From: Lactovum miscens
Lineage (GTDB): Bacteria > Bacillota > Bacilli > Lactobacillales > Streptococcaceae
Assembly: GCF_014202895.1 (NCBI RefSeq)
Contig: NZ_JACHHV010000001.1
Span: 85,552 to 149,551 of the forward strand
Reading direction: 5' to 3'
Length of the DNA stretch: 64,000 nt
Positions 1-8,950 of the stretch are shown here, in pieces; positions within the stretch are counted from its first letter, which is position 1; each line of letters begins with the position of its first letter. Both the position numbers and the translations under genes were made by a program. The notes under the pieces were generated by a model. That model saw only the letters and a list, made by a program, of their open reading frames with translations. It made no database searches and was not told where the DNA came from.

Positions 1-335
1 ACAGCTTCATCAAGCGAAATTTCATCCGACTCTAATGGGAAGACTTCTTCATTTTTTAAATCTTCTTCTGAATCAGAATAAGTTTCAAAAATATCAAGGC
101 TTTGTTTAATTTTTACGGGTTCTAAGCTTCTCGACGAAGGTAACGTGATTTCATAACTAGCTTGTGCAAATAAATCATAAAATTTACCATCAAACTTGAC
201 TGACCCATTCACTTTAATCGACGTGATATCAAGGATTTCTGGATTACGGTTCATTAATTCTGATTTCAAATCTAGAACTTCATTTTCAAAATCTATACCT
301 TTTAATTTACGAATTTCATCTATTTTCCATCTCAT
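1..335 (-). CDS. yceD: DUF177 family protein (YceD-like), C-terminus cut by window edge
   Basis: The first about 111 codons are present and the C-terminal part lies beyond the window. It begins MRWKIDEIRKLKG and has the acidic stretch typical of DUF177/YceD, a family linked to 23S rRNA accumulation and usually placed before rpmF. The start ATG (333-335) has no Shine-Dalgarno sequence. Instead an extended -10 box (TG-C-TACAAT, 342-350 on the minus strand) ends six bases before it, so the mRNA probably starts at the AUG. Family assignment is from sequence recall and is fairly confident. Confidence 0.8.
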   Translation of the reverse strand, partial: MRWKIDEIRKLKGIDFENEVLDLKSELMNRNPEILDITSIKVNGSVKFDGKFYDLFAQASYEITLPSSRSLEPVKIKQSLDIFETYSDSEEDLKNEEVFPLESDEISLDEA

Positions 336-341
336 TATGGA

Positions 342-350
342 ATTGTAGCA
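342..350 (-). promoter_or_regulatory. Extended -10 abutting yceD start (leaderless type)
   Basis: On the minus strand TG-C-TACAAT is followed by six bases (TCCATA) and then ATG. No Shine-Dalgarno sequence fits in between. Confidence 0.6.
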
Positions 351-1180
351 CTCTTTCATAAGTTTATCAAATTTCTCTCATTATATTCAGAAGTGGTAAA
401 GTTTTACATTATTTTTGACAAATTATTCATAAGAAAAATGAAATTGTTTCAAAAAGCAAGCCACCAAGTCTTACTTTTTGTTTTTCTTTTTTGAACACAC
501 TTGTCGATAATGTACCGAGATTCTCGCATTCCAAACAGAATTGAATTTAAATTTTTTTCTGATTGCCAGAAGTTACTATCTTTAAGCAACGACCCCAGGT
601 TGTCAGCTAGGTTTCTAATAATTACAAATATTTTAGGAAGTTAATCGCCGAGCACCTTTGAGAATGTTTTACCTGGCATTAGAGCCAATGTTGAGCCTTA
701 CAATGCTCAACAGCCTTTCGTATTATTTAATTATTACGTTGTGATAGTTTTCTTCATAGTTTCTACAAGTTTTTGAACTAAATAGATGCACCCACCCTTT
801 GCAAAGTAAGCTCATACTATTCAGCTTTGTATTTCTAACTGGTATGTGAATTGCAAGTGGCTTGAGGCTCTTAAGCGTTTTAGAGAGCCTCAATAGTTTA
901 TGCCAATTAATTGTCTATACACAGCATTTTTGAAACTTTAAGATGAGAGACCAATTTTCGATCATAGGAAATAATAGAAAAGTTATCATCCATACTTTAA
1001 TCAAACGGATTTGTTTGATATTGCACACTTAACAGTAAAAAAAATCGCCTACGTACCTTACTAAATGGAAGAAGTAGGTGAAGCATCTTCCATCTCGGGT
1101 ATTAAAAACTCAAGTTTTTGGTGCTATATCACAAAATAATTCACTAACCTTCTATCAAAATTCAATATTCTTAATAAATA
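351..1180. other. Long gene-free stretch with degenerate coding traces
   Basis: About 830 bases contain no intact gene. On the minus strand 449-640 is an open frame of 63 codons without a good start (it contains residues NLADNLGSLLKDSNFW and ends TWWLAF); just upstream in the same frame a stop separates it from MPGKTFSKVLGD. This looks like a decayed gene, but I do not recognise the family. Two GC-containing hairpins lie at 690-711 (7-bp stem) and 862-893 (10-bp stem); neither has a strong T tract. Confidence 0.4.
862..893. terminator. Hairpin, possible weak terminator
   Basis: A perfect 10-bp stem (ttgaggctct / agagcctcaa) encloses a 12-base loop. No long T run follows on either strand, so termination is uncertain. 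It sits alone in the gene-free stretch. Confidence 0.3.
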
Positions 1181-1214
1181 AAAAAAGCCTATTTTTTACT
1201 TTAGAAAAAAAGGC
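1181..1214 (-). terminator. Terminator at the end of dgkA
   Basis: Read on the minus strand, AGCC plus a T run pairs with an A run plus GGCT and is followed by T6. It overlaps the dgkA stop codon. Confidence 0.65.
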
Positions 1215-1686
1215 TCCAAATTTTTGGTAAAAAGACAAAAAGACCAACAACAACTGAAAAGCAAGAAATCAATAGAACTGCCCCAGCCGCCATATCTTTT
1301 GCCCTTTTTGCTCTCATATGAAAGTTATAATCAGCCGCTAAGTCAACAACATTTTCAATAGCTGAATTCATAAGTTCCATCGAGATAACCAGAAAAAGAG
1401 CAAGAAAAATCATCAACCAATCATAGTAATTAATCTGAAAAAGTAAGCCAGCAATTAAAACAATAATAGCAACCAGCAAGTGCTTGCGCATATTACTTTC
1501 TTCCTTGATAGCAGTAACTATTCCTGTAAGAGCAAAATGTAAGCTACTAAAAAAATTTTCATTTTTCCAGCGCCTGCGATCTGGCTTTTGTCCTCTTTCA
1601 GTCGAATAATCGCCCTTTTCATAGATTTTGACACCATGCTCATCAAAATCTTTTCGAAAAACTTTTTTATTATCTTGTAAGGCCAT
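1201..1686 (-). CDS. dgkA: Diacylglycerol/undecaprenol kinase
   Basis: This 161-residue membrane kinase belongs to the DgkA family. In Gram-positives it phosphorylates undecaprenol, feeding the lipid carrier of wall synthesis. The family signature [14 protein letters not shown] is at about residues 103-116, and three hydrophobic segments follow. An N-terminal basic/acidic extension of about 40 residues precedes the first conserved block (RRWKNENF). The start codon lies inside ybeY, a 17-bp overlap, which suggests translational coupling in a phoH-ybeY-dgkA operon. The terminator overlaps its end. Confidence 0.88.
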   Translation of the reverse strand: MALQDNKKVFRKDFDEHGVKIYEKGDYSTERGQKPDRRRWKNENFFSSLHFALTGIVTAIKEESNMRKHLLVAIIVLIAGLLFQINYYDWLMIFLALFLVISMELMNSAIENVVDLAADYNFHMRAKRAKDMAAGAVLLISCFSVVVGLFVFLPKIWSLFF

Positions 1687-2164
1687 AGGCAGTCAAAATC
1701 TCCTCTTGGAGTCTAAACATTTCAGCTTCTTCAGGTCCACCAACTGGGTAGTGGTCATAACCATTAATGTGCAAAAAACCATGTACAGTCAACCAACCAT
1801 ATTCTCGCTCAATTGAGTGACCAAAATCAGTAGCTTGTTCCTCAGCCTTATCAGTAGAAATGAAAAGTTCACCAATGAAGGGATCCATTTCATCCATTAA
1901 TCCTTCAGGAATTTCCATATCTTCATCAAAGAAAATTTCATCTTCATCTGGTTTATATTCGAGACTGATAACATCAGTTGGGCGATCAGTATCACGATAT
2001 TGAAGATTCAATTCGTGACTACGTACATTGTCAACAAAAATCACTGCCATTTCCTTTGATTGAGACAAATGAATATAATCGGCCGCAAAAGCTAAAACTT
2101 TTTCAGTCTGTTCAATAATTGAAGAATCAAGCTTACCCGTTTCATCTGTAATTTCGATATACAT
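1670..2164 (-). CDS. ybeY: rRNA maturation endoribonuclease YbeY
   Basis: The protein has 164 residues. The zinc-binding motif [11 protein letters not shown] (three histidines) lies near residues 128-138, as in YbeY metalloproteins that mature the 16S rRNA 3' end and take part in ribosome quality control. It lies 38 bp after phoH and overlaps dgkA, the usual firmicute order phoH-ybeY-dgkA. Confidence 0.93.
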   Translation of the reverse strand: MYIEITDETGKLDSSIIEQTEKVLAFAADYIHLSQSKEMAVIFVDNVRSHELNLQYRDTDRPTDVISLEYKPDEDEIFFDEDMEIPEGLMDEMDPFIGELFISTDKAEEQATDFGHSIEREYGWLTVHGFLHINGYDHYPVGGPEEAEMFRLQEEILTAYGLTR

Positions 2165-2202
2165 ATTTTGATTACTTTCTCTGAGTGAAGATTTAATAAG
2201 TG

Positions 2203-3153
2203 CTATTTCTTTTCAACATCATAGGCTTTAATAATTTCTGCGACAATCGGATGACGCACAACATCTCTTGATGAAAAGTAAATGAAATCAAGAGTTGAAA
2301 TATGCCTCAACTTATCTTGAGCATCAATCAAACCCGATTTTTGATGAACAGGTAAGTCAATTTGAGAAATATCCCCGTTCACAATCATTTTAGATCCAAA
2401 GCCCAGACGTGTTAAGAACATTTTCATCTGCATAACTGTGGTATTTTGAGCTTCATCTAGAATAACGAAAGCGTCATCCAAAGTCCGACCACGCATATAA
2501 GCTAGAGGAGCAATTTCAATAATACCACGTTCCATCATGCGCTCTGTTCCGGTTTTTCCAAGTATCTGATAGAGTGCATCGTAGACAGGACGCAGATAAG
2601 GATCAACCTTTTCCTGTAAATCACCTGGGAGAAAGCCAAGATTTTCTCCTGCTTCTACGGCTGGGCGTGTTAATATGATGCGTTTGACAGCACCGTTTCT
2701 AAGGGCTTGTATAGCCAGAACAACTGCCAAGAATGTCTTTCCTGTTCCAGCAGGTCCAATACCGAAGACCACATCATGACTTTTTACAGAATCCACATAA
2801 TTCTTTTGGCCCATATTCTTAACTCGAATAGGCTTCCCATCAGCATCTTTTGTCAATTCAACTTCATAAAGTGCCATGAAGTTTGTCATATTGCCAGTTT
2901 GAACCATCTTCATGGCAATTGCTACATCTGGGCTGTGTACAGGAAGGCCACGGCTAATCAACACCAAAAGCGCCTCAAATACTTGACGCGCTGAATCTGC
3001 ATTTTCACCATTAATTTGTACAGTTTCTCCACGATAGTTAATGTTAACTTTAAGTGTCTCTTCAACCATTTTGAGGTAGCGATCTTCTGCGCCAAATAAG
3101 AGTACTGCGTCATCAAGATTCTTTAAGGTAAATTCGACTTTATTATCTGCCAA
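2203..3153 (-). CDS. phoH: PhoH-like ATPase
   Basis: A cytoplasmic P-loop ATPase with Walker A GPAGTGKT and the Walker B block DEAQN; the role is probably RNA-related given its linkage to ybeY. I place the start at a TTG (3151-3153) because GGAG lies six bases upstream and the protein then begins [10 protein letters not shown], about 15 residues before the conserved LFG, as in relatives. A longer reading from another TTG at 3198 adds 15 residues but has no ribosome binding site, and an in-frame stop lies just upstream of it. Confidence 0.88.
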   Translation of the reverse strand: MADNKVEFTLKNLDDAVLLFGAEDRYLKMVEETLKVNINYRGETVQINGENADSARQVFEALLVLISRGLPVHSPDVAIAMKMVQTGNMTNFMALYEVELTKDADGKPIRVKNMGQKNYVDSVKSHDVVFGIGPAGTGKTFLAVVLAIQALRNGAVKRIILTRPAVEAGENLGFLPGDLQEKVDPYLRPVYDALYQILGKTGTERMMERGIIEIAPLAYMRGRTLDDAFVILDEAQNTTVMQMKMFLTRLGFGSKMIVNGDISQIDLPVHQKSGLIDAQDKLRHISTLDFIYFSSRDVVRHPIVAEIIKAYDVEKK

Positions 3154-3225
3154 GGTCTTCTCCGTGTCATCAGCTACGGCTTGTATTGAGAAATACAAGT
3201 TTGTCTATTTTACTTATCATAATTC

Positions 3226-3402
3226 TTATTCGTTGTCTAAATTTGTCTGACGTTTTTCAGTTTCTGTTTTTTTTCGATACCACATTTTTCCGTTTGGATT
3301 ATATTTCATGAGCAGTTCTTCAACTTTATCTGGTTGCCAATAATCTGCAGATGCAATAAAATTTCCATCTTTATCACGATTTGAAATAATTTTAAATCCC
3401 AT
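3226..3402 (-). CDS. Small conserved-looking hypothetical protein (58 aa)
   Basis: The frame runs MGFKIISNRDKDGNF... to ...TNLDNE, 58 residues, charged and soluble, with a KMWYRKK block near the middle. A GAGAGG sequence lies 11 bases before the ATG, somewhat far but usable. It lies between obgE and phoH on the same strand, 72 bp before the preferred phoH start, so it may head the phoH operon. Codon use looks like that of its neighbours. I do not recognise a named family. Confidence 0.7.
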   Translation of the reverse strand: MGFKIISNRDKDGNFIASADYWQPDKVEELLMKYNPNGKMWYRKKTETEKRQTNLDNE

Positions 3403-3472
3403 TTACTTATCAACCTCTCAAAATACAACTACAAAAATCCCTAATGAGCTGAAAATTACTTTATTTAAATTA

Positions 3473-4795
3473 TCAATCAACAAACTCGAATTCAAATTTA
3501 ACAATACGAACAATGTCTCCATCTTTAGCACCACGACGTCGTAGTTCTTCATCAACACCCATTGAACGAAGTTGACGGGCAAACTTCATCACAGATTCAT
3601 CATGATCAAAGTTAGTCATCTTGAATAAACGTTCAAGTTTTACACCACCAAGAACCCACGTGGACACATCTTCGCGATAAACTGAAAATTCAAGTTTGCC
3701 AACTTCATCTTCAAAACCATAGTATGCTTCATCAGACTCAGCAAATTGATCATCGTCATAAAGTTTAAATTCGCCTGTGTGTTTCACCAAGTCTGCCGTT
3801 GCTTCAAGCAGCCCACTTAGCCCATCCTTCGTCAAGGCAGAGATTTCAATTATTTGTGGCAGATCCGCAAATTCACCAAATTTATTTATTAATTTTTTCT
3901 TAAATTCTTTAAGATTTTCGGCTGACTGAGGCATGTCCATTTTGTTAGCTACAATAATTTGTGGACGTTCCATCAGACGTAAATCATAACTTTCAAGTTC
4001 ATTATTGATGGTTAGGTAATCTTCAAAAGGATCTCTTCCATCAATGGCTGGCATATCAATTACGTGAAGCAAAACACGAGTACGCTCAATATGACGGAGA
4101 AACTCAATTCCTAAACCTGCCCCTTGATGAGCCCCTTCAATTAACCCTGGCATATCAGCTACGACAAAACTTGAACCATATCCTACATGGACCATACCAA
4201 TGTTTGGCACTAAAGTTGTAAAGTGGTAGGCTCCAATCTTGGGCCGAGCATTTGAAATAACCGACAAAAGAGTTGACTTACCAACTGATGGAAAGCCAAC
4301 CAATCCAACATCTGCCAAGACTCGGAGTTCAAGCATGAGAGTACGCTCTTGACCTGGTTCTCCATTTTCTGCAACCTCAGGTGCAGGATTATTGTGTGTA
4401 GCAAAACGCATGTTGCCACGACCTCCTCGTCCACCTTTGGCGGCCAAAAATGTTTCACCATTTTTACGCAAATCGGCTAACACTTCACCTGTTTCAGCAT
4501 CTTTAACCGTTGTGCCTTCTGGGACATCTAAGTATATGTCTTCAGCACCATGACCATGCATTCCTTTAGTCATACCCTTTTCACCGGCATTTCCCTTCCA
4601 GATGCGATGGTACCTAAAATCCATTAATGTATTCAGTCCCTCATCAACGATCAGGAAAATGTCGCCACCGCGACCACCATCACCACCCCAAGGGCCACCG
4701 TCCGGAACAAATTTTTCATGCCGGAAAGAAACGGCACCATCGCCGCCCTTACCTGCTCGTAATACAATTTTTGCTGTGTCGAGAAATAATGCCAT
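3473..4795 (-). CDS. obgE: GTPase ObgE/CgtA
   Basis: A 440-residue GTPase involved in 50S ribosome assembly and stress control. The N-terminal glycine-rich Obg domain ([19 protein letters not shown] and GGDGGRGG) covers about residues 1-158, then the G domain with the P loop GFPSVGKST and DMPGLIEGA, then a C-terminal OCT domain. The start is fixed by homology ([10 protein letters not shown]). No Shine-Dalgarno sequence precedes it; an extended -10 TG-T-TATAAT ends six bases before ATG, so a leaderless mRNA is likely. Confidence 0.96.
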   Translation of the reverse strand: MALFLDTAKIVLRAGKGGDGAVSFRHEKFVPDGGPWGGDGGRGGDIFLIVDEGLNTLMDFRYHRIWKGNAGEKGMTKGMHGHGAEDIYLDVPEGTTVKDAETGEVLADLRKNGETFLAAKGGRGGRGNMRFATHNNPAPEVAENGEPGQERTLMLELRVLADVGLVGFPSVGKSTLLSVISNARPKIGAYHFTTLVPNIGMVHVGYGSSFVVADMPGLIEGAHQGAGLGIEFLRHIERTRVLLHVIDMPAIDGRDPFEDYLTINNELESYDLRLMERPQIIVANKMDMPQSAENLKEFKKKLINKFGEFADLPQIIEISALTKDGLSGLLEATADLVKHTGEFKLYDDDQFAESDEAYYGFEDEVGKLEFSVYREDVSTWVLGGVKLERLFKMTNFDHDESVMKFARQLRSMGVDEELRRRGAKDGDIVRIVKFEFEFVD

Positions 4796-4801
4796 AAAGC
4801 T

Positions 4802-4810
4802 ATTATAACA
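4802..4810 (-). promoter_or_regulatory. Extended -10 abutting obgE start (leaderless type)
   Basis: The minus strand reads TG-T-TATAAT-AGCTTT-ATG. The six-base gap puts the expected transcription start at the A of ATG. Confidence 0.75.
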
Positions 4811-4871
4811 TAAACTTTAATTTCAACATGGTCTACTTTCCTATTATTCCAAACCAAGAATTCACTAAATC

Positions 4872-4895
4872 AAAAAAAACGCCCAAAGGCGTTTT
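4872..4895 (-). terminator. Terminator after the aquaporin gene
   Basis: The 8-bp stem aaaacgcc/ggcgtttt with a four-base loop is followed on the minus strand by a run of T. It lies 20 bp past the aquaporin stop. Confidence 0.85.
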
Positions 4896-4914
4896 CTATT
4901 AAAAATTTAATAAT

Positions 4915-5739
4915 TTATTTTGATAAGGCAGCTTTTTGGATATAACGATATGCGGTTACACCTATATACATGCCAAGGATAGTACCAAGAATGTAAATTA
5001 AATAACCTGCCCAGATTACAGAACCCTTAGTTTCAAAAGCACCAATTGTCAATGCTACCGCAGGATTCATGATAGCTGTTGAGCCTGCAAGGCTAGCTGC
5101 TGCAAAAAGACCAAAGCCTACGGAAAAGCCGGTTTCCCACATTGATTTGTTTTCTGAATAAAATGCATGCCCAATACCAAGCCCGAAGATAGCTGAACCA
5201 AGGATTTCAGTTCCTAAAGTCATCCATTCTGTACCTTTAGCAACAGTTGCATTGATAAAGCCAAGATCAATCTTACTACCAAGTTCAGCTACAGTCATGT
5301 TGTTTGTCTTCGCAAAAGCCGCTACATCGCTTGCACTAGTTGGTGGAGTTGTGATTCCCATTTGAGAGCCATATTGTGAAAGATATCTGAAAATGTTTGC
5401 ATCCAGGTTGGCACGCCAGATGGCATGGAAGATCAAAAGAGCCAAAGCAGCACCAATTAATTGTGCAATAATATAAGCAATTGCTTTCATCCATGGCACT
5501 TTTTTATTAATTGCAAGTGCGATCGAGATTGCTGGATTTAAATGAGCCCCTGAAATATTTCCAAAGATGATTACCAAGAATACTAAAACAAAGCCAACTC
5601 CAAGCATCCCAACTGGAGCTGATACACCTGCTAAATAAATAATTGCACCTGCAAGCAAGAAGGTACCAATAAGTTCGGCAAGTAAAGCGCTGATTTTCAA
5701 TGTCTCTTCAGTTGTGTTTGTTTCAACTGTTTCTGTCAT
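4915..5739 (-). CDS. Aquaporin (MIP family) with a variant second NPA motif
   Basis: A 274-residue channel with six hydrophobic segments and the two half-helix motifs, HLNPAIS (first) and IMNPAVAL (second). In classical aquaporins and GlpF the second motif is NPAR, the arginine forming the selectivity filter; here it is valine. A polar insert of about 50 residues sits in the extracellular loop C region (residues 110-160). AAGGAG precedes the ATG. Transported solute cannot be inferred safely. It is monocistronic, with its own terminator. Confidence 0.85.
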   Translation of the reverse strand: MTETVETNTTEETLKISALLAELIGTFLLAGAIIYLAGVSAPVGMLGVGFVLVFLVIIFGNISGAHLNPAISIALAINKKVPWMKAIAYIIAQLIGAALALLIFHAIWRANLDANIFRYLSQYGSQMGITTPPTSASDVAAFAKTNNMTVAELGSKIDLGFINATVAKGTEWMTLGTEILGSAIFGLGIGHAFYSENKSMWETGFSVGFGLFAAASLAGSTAIMNPAVALTIGAFETKGSVIWAGYLIYILGTILGMYIGVTAYRYIQKAALSK

Positions 5740-5808
5740 TTCTTTCTCCTTTATAAGTTAGCTAAGTAAATAAAAAACCAAGCCATATCTAATTAAAATA
5801 ACTCCTAA

Positions 5809-5817
5809 ATTATAGCA
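5809..5817 (-). promoter_or_regulatory. Extended -10 promoter of the aquaporin gene
   Basis: TG-C-TATAAT on the minus strand, about 70 bases before the start. This transcript has a normal leader and a Shine-Dalgarno site. Confidence 0.6.
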
Positions 5818-5885
5818 TATCTACAGGGTGACTTCAATGTGAGGTGTTTCACCAGGAGCTTCTACCAGCTTTTTTTAAGTTTGGT

Positions 5886-7238
5886 TTAAAGTAAGGTAGC
5901 TTCTTCTGTTGTTAATATCTCAACCAATTTAGCCAGTCCCATACCGTTAGACCCCTTAATCAAGATCTGATCACCTTCTCTTATAAATTCTTGAACTGCT
6001 TGGCTAAGCTCATCAAAACTTGTAAAGTACAGAGCTTCTGGTAATTTTTCTGCAAGATTTTTCATCATCGGTCCATAGAGAAAGATCTTATCTAGTTTTT
6101 CATTTTGAACAACTGCAGAAATGCTGGCGTGTAGTTCAGCAGAATGTTCACCCAGTTCAAGCATATCCGCAAGAACTACAACTTTCCTTCCACCGAAATT
6201 TCTTTCAATCGCTTGAAAAGTCTCAAGAATAAGGCGCATAGCCGTTGGATTGGCGTTATAGACATCTGACAAGATATCAACCCCATTAACAGATTTGAGC
6301 CATTCGGTCCGATTTTTGGTCAATTGCACGCTAGATAATGCTTGGTGAATCTTTCCTTCTGGAACTCCTTCAAGTTTTCCAACGTAAGCTGCCAACATTG
6401 CATTGTTTGCATTAAATTTCCCTGGCACTGGAATCGTGATCGATTTTCCAAAAAAATTCGTTTCAAAAGTCAAATTTTCCTTATGTTCAGTTAACTTCGT
6501 AACATATAAGTCAGCTCCAGTTTTCCCAAACCTAACAATCTTTTGCCCTTCAGGAATGAATTCATCAATGATTGGGTCTGCAGGAGCAACTAGAACATTT
6601 TCACGTTTTAGTCCTGCAGTAATTCCCATTTTTCCCCGAGCAATCTCTTTCCTAGTCCCGAAAAATTCTAAATGTGATTCACCAATTAATGTAATCAGAG
6701 CTATTTTTGGATTTGCTAGTTCCGACAAAAAAACAATATCTCCTGGACGATCCATTCCCATTTCGAGAACAAGCTTTTCTGTATCTTCAGGCATTGACAA
6801 TATCGTATAAGGCAGCCCAATCTCATTATTGTTATTTCCTTGAGTTTTATAGGTCCTATAATGGGTTGCCAAAACAGCTGCTGTCATATCCTTAGTAGTC
6901 GTTTTGCCATTTGAGCCTGTTATGGAAATAACATCGGGATTTTCCTTTTTCAAATAGTAATGAGCAAGCCCCTGTAGTGCAACCTTAGTATCAGCTACTT
7001 GTAAAAAAGGATTCTCTTCGCTTAATGGATACTGCGTAAGCGTAACAAGTGCTCCTTGAAGAAAGGCCTTCTTGATAAAGTCGTGTCCGTCATGTTCACC
7101 TTTCAACGGGAGAAAAACGTCTCCACTTTCAATCTTTCGGCTATCAAATTCAAGCTTATTTATTTTCAGATCTTTATACTTTTCAAAATCATTAGTGGCA
7201 TGAACTGCCCGACCAATCTCGTGTAATGTTAAATTCAT
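5886..7238 (-). CDS. murF: UDP-MurNAc-tripeptide D-alanyl-D-alanine ligase
   Basis: A 450-residue Mur ligase that adds D-Ala-D-Ala to the peptidoglycan precursor. The ATP-binding motif SITGSNGKTTTKD lies near residue 105, and the late Mur block DVYNANPTAMR near 310. It follows ddl, which makes its dipeptide substrate. The genes are separated by a terminator, and murF has its own TG-T-TAAAAT box seven bases before ATG with no Shine-Dalgarno sequence, so expression may be independent and leaderless. Confidence 0.95.
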   Translation of the reverse strand: MNLTLHEIGRAVHATNDFEKYKDLKINKLEFDSRKIESGDVFLPLKGEHDGHDFIKKAFLQGALVTLTQYPLSEENPFLQVADTKVALQGLAHYYLKKENPDVISITGSNGKTTTKDMTAAVLATHYRTYKTQGNNNNEIGLPYTILSMPEDTEKLVLEMGMDRPGDIVFLSELANPKIALITLIGESHLEFFGTRKEIARGKMGITAGLKRENVLVAPADPIIDEFIPEGQKIVRFGKTGADLYVTKLTEHKENLTFETNFFGKSITIPVPGKFNANNAMLAAYVGKLEGVPEGKIHQALSSVQLTKNRTEWLKSVNGVDILSDVYNANPTAMRLILETFQAIERNFGGRKVVVLADMLELGEHSAELHASISAVVQNEKLDKIFLYGPMMKNLAEKLPEALYFTSFDELSQAVQEFIREGDQILIKGSNGMGLAKLVEILTTEEATLL

Positions 7239-7245
7239 AGCTTTA

Positions 7246-7254
7246 ATTTTAACA
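7246..7254 (-). promoter_or_regulatory. Extended -10 abutting murF start (leaderless type)
   Basis: Minus strand TG-T-TAAAAT, seven bases, then ATG. It overlaps the T tract of the ddl terminator. Confidence 0.6.
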
Positions 7255-7278
7255 AAAAAAGTAGATCATGACCTACTT
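7254..7278 (-). terminator. Terminator between ddl and murF
   Basis: The stem AAGTAGGTC/GATCTACTT (one G-U pair, two-base apex) is followed by seven T on the minus strand. Confidence 0.65.
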
Positions 7279-7302
7279 CAATTTTAATTTCATATTTATT
7301 TT

Positions 7303-8334
7303 TTAGTTTCCTAAATGTGACTCACGGATTATAAAGGCTGATTGAGCTAACTCAACTAATTTTTCAATCAATTCTGGGTATTTTAATCCCATATTATCCC
7401 AAAGAAGTGGGTACATTGACCATTGAGTAAAGCCAGGTATTGAATTAATTTCATTCAGATAAAGATGGTTCTCATTATCTAGGAAAAAATCACATCGTGA
7501 CATTCCAGTTCCATTGACTGCCTTATATGCCTTGATGGCATATGTCCGAATTTGATGAACTAATTTTTCTGAGATATCCGCTGGAATAGCCATTTCAATC
7601 CTATTGTCAAGGTATTTTGATTTATAGTCGTAAAAATCAACATCTTTGATAACTTCACCAGGAAAAGCAGCCTTGACCTCATTGCCATTCCCTAGGACTG
7701 CACATTCAATCTCTCGTGCATTGACCACCCCTTGCTCAACAACCACACGACTGTCAAACTTGAAAGCCTCGGTCAGCGCCAAATTTAATTCAGCAACATT
7801 CTCAGCTTTAGAAATACCCACGCTTGAACCCATATTGGAAGGTTTCACAAATACCGGAAATTTAAGCTTAGCAGCAACTTCTTCAATGATTTGCCATTCG
7901 TTTTCCCCTGCTAAAGCAGTAACATATGGTACTTGAGGGATATTCAAAGAAGTAAAGACAAGTTTAGCTAAAAGCTTATCCATCGTGCTCGAAGCAGATA
8001 ATACACTTGGACCAACATAAGGCATGTGTAGGATTTCTAAAAAACCTTGGATAGTGCCATCTTCACCCATTGGTCCATGAAGGATTGGTAAAACAACTGC
8101 CTTATCTTCATAAATATCACCAGGCATAATTTTAAAATTTTCGTCTCTCGTTTGATTGGTCATCAATTCGCTCAAGTCAGTAACGCGATAGAAATCTCCA
8201 TTATCGGAAATAAAATAGGGAATTATTTCAAACTTTTCCTTATTCGTTGCTGAGATCACATTTTTCGCTGATAGAACCGATACTTCCTTTTCGGCACTAC
8301 GTCCACCATATAAAACTATTAACTTTTGTTTCAA
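7303..8334 (-). CDS. ddl: D-alanine--D-alanine ligase
   Basis: An ATP-grasp ligase of 343 residues making D-Ala-D-Ala for murF. Conserved blocks include [14 protein letters not shown] at the N-terminus, [25 protein letters not shown] and [10 protein letters not shown] near the end. I choose the TTG at 8332-8334, since GGGAG lies six bases upstream and the product begins [11 protein letters not shown] as in relatives. A longer reading from TTG 8376 overlaps recR by 23 bp and lacks a ribosome binding site. Confidence 0.93.
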   Translation of the reverse strand: MKQKLIVLYGGRSAEKEVSVLSAKNVISATNKEKFEIIPYFISDNGDFYRVTDLSELMTNQTRDENFKIMPGDIYEDKAVVLPILHGPMGEDGTIQGFLEILHMPYVGPSVLSASSTMDKLLAKLVFTSLNIPQVPYVTALAGENEWQIIEEVAAKLKFPVFVKPSNMGSSVGISKAENVAELNLALTEAFKFDSRVVVEQGVVNAREIECAVLGNGNEVKAAFPGEVIKDVDFYDYKSKYLDNRIEMAIPADISEKLVHQIRTYAIKAYKAVNGTGMSRCDFFLDNENHLYLNEINSIPGFTQWSMYPLLWDNMGLKYPELIEKLVELAQSAFIIRESHLGN

Positions 8335-8353
8335 TTTCTTCTCCCGACTGCCT

Positions 8354-8950
8354 TTAAATTTCCTGTCTGTTTTCAACAGCTTTTATCAACGTTACTTCAT
8401 TGGCATATTCTATGTCTGATCCAACAGCAAGTCCGTGTGCTAAACGAGTTACCTTAATACCTGCAGGCTTAATCAGACGAGAGAGGTACATTGCTGTGGT
8501 TTCGCCCTCACTACTAGCATTTGTAGCGATAATAATCTCTTGAACTATGTTGTCATGTAAGCGTCGAATTAGACTCTTAATGTTAATATCATCTGGGGTG
8601 ACGTTATCAAAAACTGAAATAGTACCATGAAGGACATGGTAAAGACCGTGATATTCTCCTACGCGTTCAAATACAGTGACATCTCGTATTTCTTCTACGA
8701 CTAGGATTTGGGATTTATCACGATTTGGGTCTGAACAAATCTCACAGATTTCCCCGCTGGCTAAATTCCCGCAAATCTTGCAGTATTGAAGTTCACGCTT
8801 CGCGGCAAGTAAATTTGCAGCAAAGTCATTCACATCCTGATCAGCCATGCCAATTGTGTGAAAGGCAAGGCGGGTGGCTGTTTTCTGACCAATACCTGGG
8901 AGTTTCTGATAAGATTCGATTAATTTTGCTAATTGTTCTGGATAGTACAT
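8354..8950 (-). CDS. recR: Recombination mediator RecR
   Basis: 198 residues. It has a helix-hairpin-helix at the N-terminus ([15 protein letters not shown]), a four-cysteine zinc finger (CKICGN...CEIC, residues 57-72) and a Toprim domain ([19 protein letters not shown]). With RecF/RecO it loads RecA at gaps. Its ATG overlaps the pbp2b stop as TAATG, and there is no clear ribosome binding site, so translation is probably coupled to the upstream gene. Confidence 0.95.
   Translation of the reverse strand: MYYPEQLAKLIESYQKLPGIGQKTATRLAFHTIGMADQDVNDFAANLLAAKRELQYCKICGNLASGEICEICSDPNRDKSQILVVEEIRDVTVFERVGEYHGLYHVLHGTISVFDNVTPDDINIKSLIRRLHDNIVQEIIIATNASSEGETTAMYLSRLIKPAGIKVTRLAHGLAVGSDIEYANEVTLIKAVENRQEI

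Noticed and set aside
5840..5875. Hairpins downstream of murF as its terminator
   Set aside because: The T run there is on the plus strand; on the minus strand no T tract follows, so it would not terminate murF.
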